Positions 51,314-53,381 of a stretch of DNA of 53,381 nt are shown piece after piece (position 1 is the stretch's first letter; every line of letters starts with the position of its first letter). Where the stretch lies: positions 1 to 53,381 of the forward strand of contig JBDKLO010000077.1 in assembly GCA_039795615.1 (NCBI GenBank). The letters are read 5' to 3'. The notes under the pieces were generated by a model, which saw only the letters and a list, made by a program, of their open reading frames with translations, was not told where the DNA came from and made no database searches. The stretch comes from UBA6136 sp039795615. Its GTDB lineage: Bacteria; Pseudomonadota; Gammaproteobacteria; Methylococcales; Methylococcaceae. Both the position numbers and the translations under genes were made by a program.

Positions 51314-52521
51314 CACAGGTACCTTAACAGGGGGTGGGCTCTTTTTTGCTTGAGGCGGGCGTAGCGCCGACAGACAGGATAGAGCAGTGCGATGACACAA
51401 CTGGTGACAAGGTAGACCCCAGGGAGAGGGACGCCATGGTCCGATGGCGGTTTGAGATGACCGGGATTGATGGGCCAGTTGAATTGCCAGATCGCCGTTC
51501 CATAGATGCTGAGATCCCAAAGGACTGCAAGACCGTGGATCAAGGGGAGGTGAAGCAGATAAAACATGAGAGGCACTTCCCCGAAGGTCGCCAGAACCGA
51601 ATGACGCTGGGGCAGGGTGCGATCCAGAAGGACGAGGAAAAGGAGACCCGGTCCGATCGTCATCAAAAGATAGTGGAGTGATGGAGGGTACTTGCTACAG
51701 TCGACAAAGGAGAGTGCTTGGCGTAGCAGCGGTCCCTGTGCCACCCAGTCGTGTTGGTCTCCGTAGCCGTGGCTCCCTCGAAGGATGAGGAAACCGGCGG
51801 TGATAACAACCCCGAGAATCACGAGGGTGCGTTGGCGCGTCTTGGCGCCCTGATGAAATAAGGGTCCCATGACGTAGCCCAGACTCATCAGGCCCAGCCA
51901 CGGAATAAGAGGGTAATAGGGATGAAACGTCTGTTGGCCCCAGAGGGGAATATGGCCTCCGGTATGGAGGATTTTCCAGATCCAGCCGAGGGGTCCAAAG
52001 CGTTCAGGACTCAGTGTATCCAATGCATTGTGCCCCAGGATCAGGGTCAGGCTGAAGGCAAGGATCCAGCGCCTTGGAAGAAAAATGAGGCCTGACAATG
52101 TCATCATGCTCCAGCCGATCGCCCAGATCACGCCGACACTGATCGAGTTCTGATCGAGGCCAAAATCCCAGCCGAAAATGCGTACCCAGAAAAGTTCGAG
52201 AAGGATCAGGAGGGATCCTCGTAGAAAGAGCATTCGCGCCTGGGAGGTCTTGTTACCACTTCGAGACAGCGAGAGCTCTGTGCTGATTCCTGAAAGAAGG
52301 ATAAAGAGCGGTGCGCAAAAATGCGTGATCCATCGGGTCAGGAACAGTCCGGGGGTAGTTTGATCGAGGTCCAGCGGATTGAAATGGGCGTTGCTGAAGT
52401 AATCACGGGTGTGGTCCAGTGCCATGAGGATCATGATCAGACCCCTCAGATGATCGATGGACAAAAGTCTTTGTCCGGGTGTAATGAGCCTAGAAGCCTC
52501 CTTCATATCTCGATTCGCCAT
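51313..52521 (-). CDS. DUF1624 / heparan-alpha-glucosaminide N-acetyltransferase-like membrane protein
   Basis: 402 aa from the ATG at 52521; an ATG at 52506 is equally possible and 35 further open codons lie upstream. About ten TM helices. The family signature LLSIDHLRGLIMILMALDHT is followed by THFCAPLFILLSGISTELSL; later FHPYYPLIPWLGLMSLGYV and VPLMFYLLHLPLIHGLAVLW, with His in the membrane helices as in acyl-group transferases of this type. It could transfer an acyl group across the inner membrane to an envelope lipid or glycan. Its stop overlaps the ABC ATPase start by one base (TGATG). Confidence 0.86.
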   Translation of the reverse strand: MANRDMKEASRLITPGQRLLSIDHLRGLIMILMALDHTRDYFSNAHFNPLDLDQTTPGLFLTRWITHFCAPLFILLSGISTELSLSRSGNKTSQARMLFLRGSLLILLELFWVRIFGWDFGLDQNSISVGVIWAIGWSMMTLSGLIFLPRRWILAFSLTLILGHNALDTLSPERFGPLGWIWKILHTGGHIPLWGQQTFHPYYPLIPWLGLMSLGYVMGPLFHQGAKTRQRTLVILGVVITAGFLILRGSHGYGDQHDWVAQGPLLRQALSFVDCSKYPPSLHYLLMTIGPGLLFLVLLDRTLPQRHSVLATFGEVPLMFYLLHLPLIHGLAVLWDLSIYGTAIWQFNWPINPGHLKPPSDHGVPLPGVYLVTSCVIALLYPVCRRYARLKQKRAHPLLRYL

Positions 52522-52694
52522 TGCTGCCCCAAAAACTTTGTGTTGCGTCGCATTACAGTTTTTTCTTACGATCACCCGGAAGCCCATTCCATAGGACTCT
52601 TTCGCCAAGACGCCAGTTCCCCGCACTGCGGCTCGAAAGAAAGACCACTGAATGATTTTTGTCGGATGCTGAGCATTTCCCCGGAGAGTTACCC
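52522..52694. promoter_or_regulatory. Divergent promoter region (lipid run / second DUF4239 gene)
   Basis: 173 bp between divergent starts. It must contain the promoter of the minus-strand twelve-gene run and that of the plus-strand DUF4239 gene; a GGAGAG ribosome binding site lies just before the ATG at 52695. An AT-rich stretch at about 52555-52570 (CAGTTTTTTCTTACG) is the best candidate promoter area. No clear -35/-10 pair or inverted repeat was identified. Confidence 0.4.
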
Positions 52695-53381
52695 ATGGAA
52701 AGTTTCATTAATGGCGTCATCCATTTTGATATGGACCTTTTTGCCGTTGGGGCATTTTATATTTCACTTTTTGTGGTTCTTTCCGCGATGGGACAGGTCC
52801 TGGTCAAGAAAATGATGGGAACTGAGACGATTGCCTTGTGCCACGAGGTCGGCGGCTACTACATGTCGATCGTAGGCTCCATGTATGCCGTGGTGTTAGG
52901 GCTGGTTATCTTTGATGCCATTACGAACTTTCAGGATGCCTCGCTGGCGGTGAAAGATGAAGCCAAGGCGTTGTTGGCGGTTTACTCCCTGGCCGATCAG
53001 TTTGAGGGGAAAGGCAAGCAACAGGTTAAGGCTTTGGCTGCAGATTACGCTAAGGAGGTCGTTGAGAACGAGTGGAGGATGATGGACCAAGGAGATTTTT
53101 CACCCAAAGCCAGAGCGCTGATGTGGAACCTTCTTGATCAGGTCAAACAGTTAGACCCACGTTCCGAAAATCAGCGGGTGGTGCTCCCGATCCTGATCAA
53201 TGAAACCCTGATGGCTTGGAGTGCGAGACGCGCTCGAATTGAAAAGATTGGACTCGGGATTCCAGAACTTGAGTGGTTCACCCTCCTCGCGGGAGCGGTC
53301 ATCACGATCCTCTTTACTTATTTTTTCACGATTGCCATTGGCACCGTCCAGCTATTGATGACGGGCATGGTCGCCTTCATG
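52695..53381 (+). CDS. DUF4239 bestrophin-like membrane protein, 3' truncated by window edge
   Basis: 229 codons read without a stop to the end of the window. ATG at 52695 with GGAGAG about 8 nt upstream. The signature CHEVGGYYMSIVGSMYAVV with GLVIFDAITNFQD (about residues 55-88) is nearly the same as in the 40260-41069 protein, and both share the layout TM-TM, soluble helices (here with a DYAKEVVENEWRMMDQGDFS stretch), then TM-TM. The last visible residues are inside the final helix pair, so only roughly 30-50 residues are missing. It is probably an anion- or ion-channel-like protein; function unknown. Confidence 0.85.
   Translation, partial: MESFINGVIHFDMDLFAVGAFYISLFVVLSAMGQVLVKKMMGTETIALCHEVGGYYMSIVGSMYAVVLGLVIFDAITNFQDASLAVKDEAKALLAVYSLADQFEGKGKQQVKALAADYAKEVVENEWRMMDQGDFSPKARALMWNLLDQVKQLDPRSENQRVVLPILINETLMAWSARRARIEKIGLGIPELEWFTLLAGAVITILFTYFFTIAIGTVQLLMTGMVAFM

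Noticed and set aside
1..53381. Mobile elements, integrases, phage genes, tRNA or rRNA
   Set aside because: No transposase, integrase, terminal inverted repeats with target duplications, or RNA gene signatures were found on either strand.

Overview
The window looks like a chromosomal segment of a Gram-negative proteobacterium, most likely a gammaproteobacterium. It carries ftsH, Ppx/GppA, a YadG-type ABC ATPase, ChaA/CAX, PpsA, CorA, a Blc-type lipocalin and a DUF1365/CFA-synthase fatty-acid cluster. It also has outer-membrane barrels and Sec or lipoprotein signals. GC content is in the mid-50s by eye, and GTG and TTG starts and 4-nt start/stop overlaps are common. O2-dependent enzymes (a three-His-box acyl desaturase) sit beside a pyruvate:ferredoxin oxidoreductase and about 25 c-heme sites. 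This suggests a microaerophilic, respiratorily flexible organism; lithotrophic or electron-exchanging metabolism is an inference. No rRNA, tRNA, IS element, prophage or CRISPR array was seen.

Region 1 (1-24.9 kb) is core and central metabolism: the first codons of ftsH (minus strand), a YdcF/ElyC-like protein, exopolyphosphatase, a YadG-like ATPase translationally coupled to a CPA2 antiporter, and a two-gene unit of a GltD-like Fe-S flavoprotein with NifJ. These are followed by a CAX exchanger, a small secreted repeat protein, DUF2252, 5-oxoprolinase, PEP synthase, a cyclase-family lipoprotein, a TauE/SafE exporter, a CorA homologue, an MHS-type MFS carrier, a small membrane protein and a surface-adhesin-E-like secreted protein. 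NifJ, its flavoprotein and PEP synthase could together interconvert acetyl-CoA, pyruvate and PEP.

Region 2 (25.35-41.82 kb) is the most remarkable part: nine plus-strand genes with short gaps that look like one trans-envelope electron-transfer system. In order: a secreted pentaheme cytochrome (one site is CX4CH); a cytoplasmic FAD/NAD(P) - cNMP - cNMP - four [4Fe-4S] fusion; a membrane protein with two His-X13-His pairs (predicted di-heme b); an FHA - TM - decaheme cytochrome; a secreted protein with two GlcG/HbpS-like modules; a large outer-membrane barrel; a secreted decaheme cytochrome fused to an LVIVD beta-propeller; a DUF4239 bestrophin-like protein; and a small outer-membrane-like protein. 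The parts can be ordered as cytoplasmic Fe-S flavoprotein, cytochrome b, inner-membrane decaheme protein, periplasmic pentaheme protein, then barrel plus decaheme-propeller. Function and direction of electron flow are inferred.

Region 3 (41.83-52.52 kb, minus strand) is a compressed run of twelve genes for membrane lipid remodelling: DUF1624, ABC-2 ATPase and permease, a CFA-synthase-like methyltransferase, DUF2878, DUF1295, DUF6134, Blc lipocalin, fatty-acid desaturase, FAD amine-oxidase-like enzyme, DUF1365 and a full-length cyclopropane-fatty-acid synthase. All junctions but one overlap. The window ends inside a second DUF4239 gene (52695 onward), a paralogue of the one in the cytochrome operon.
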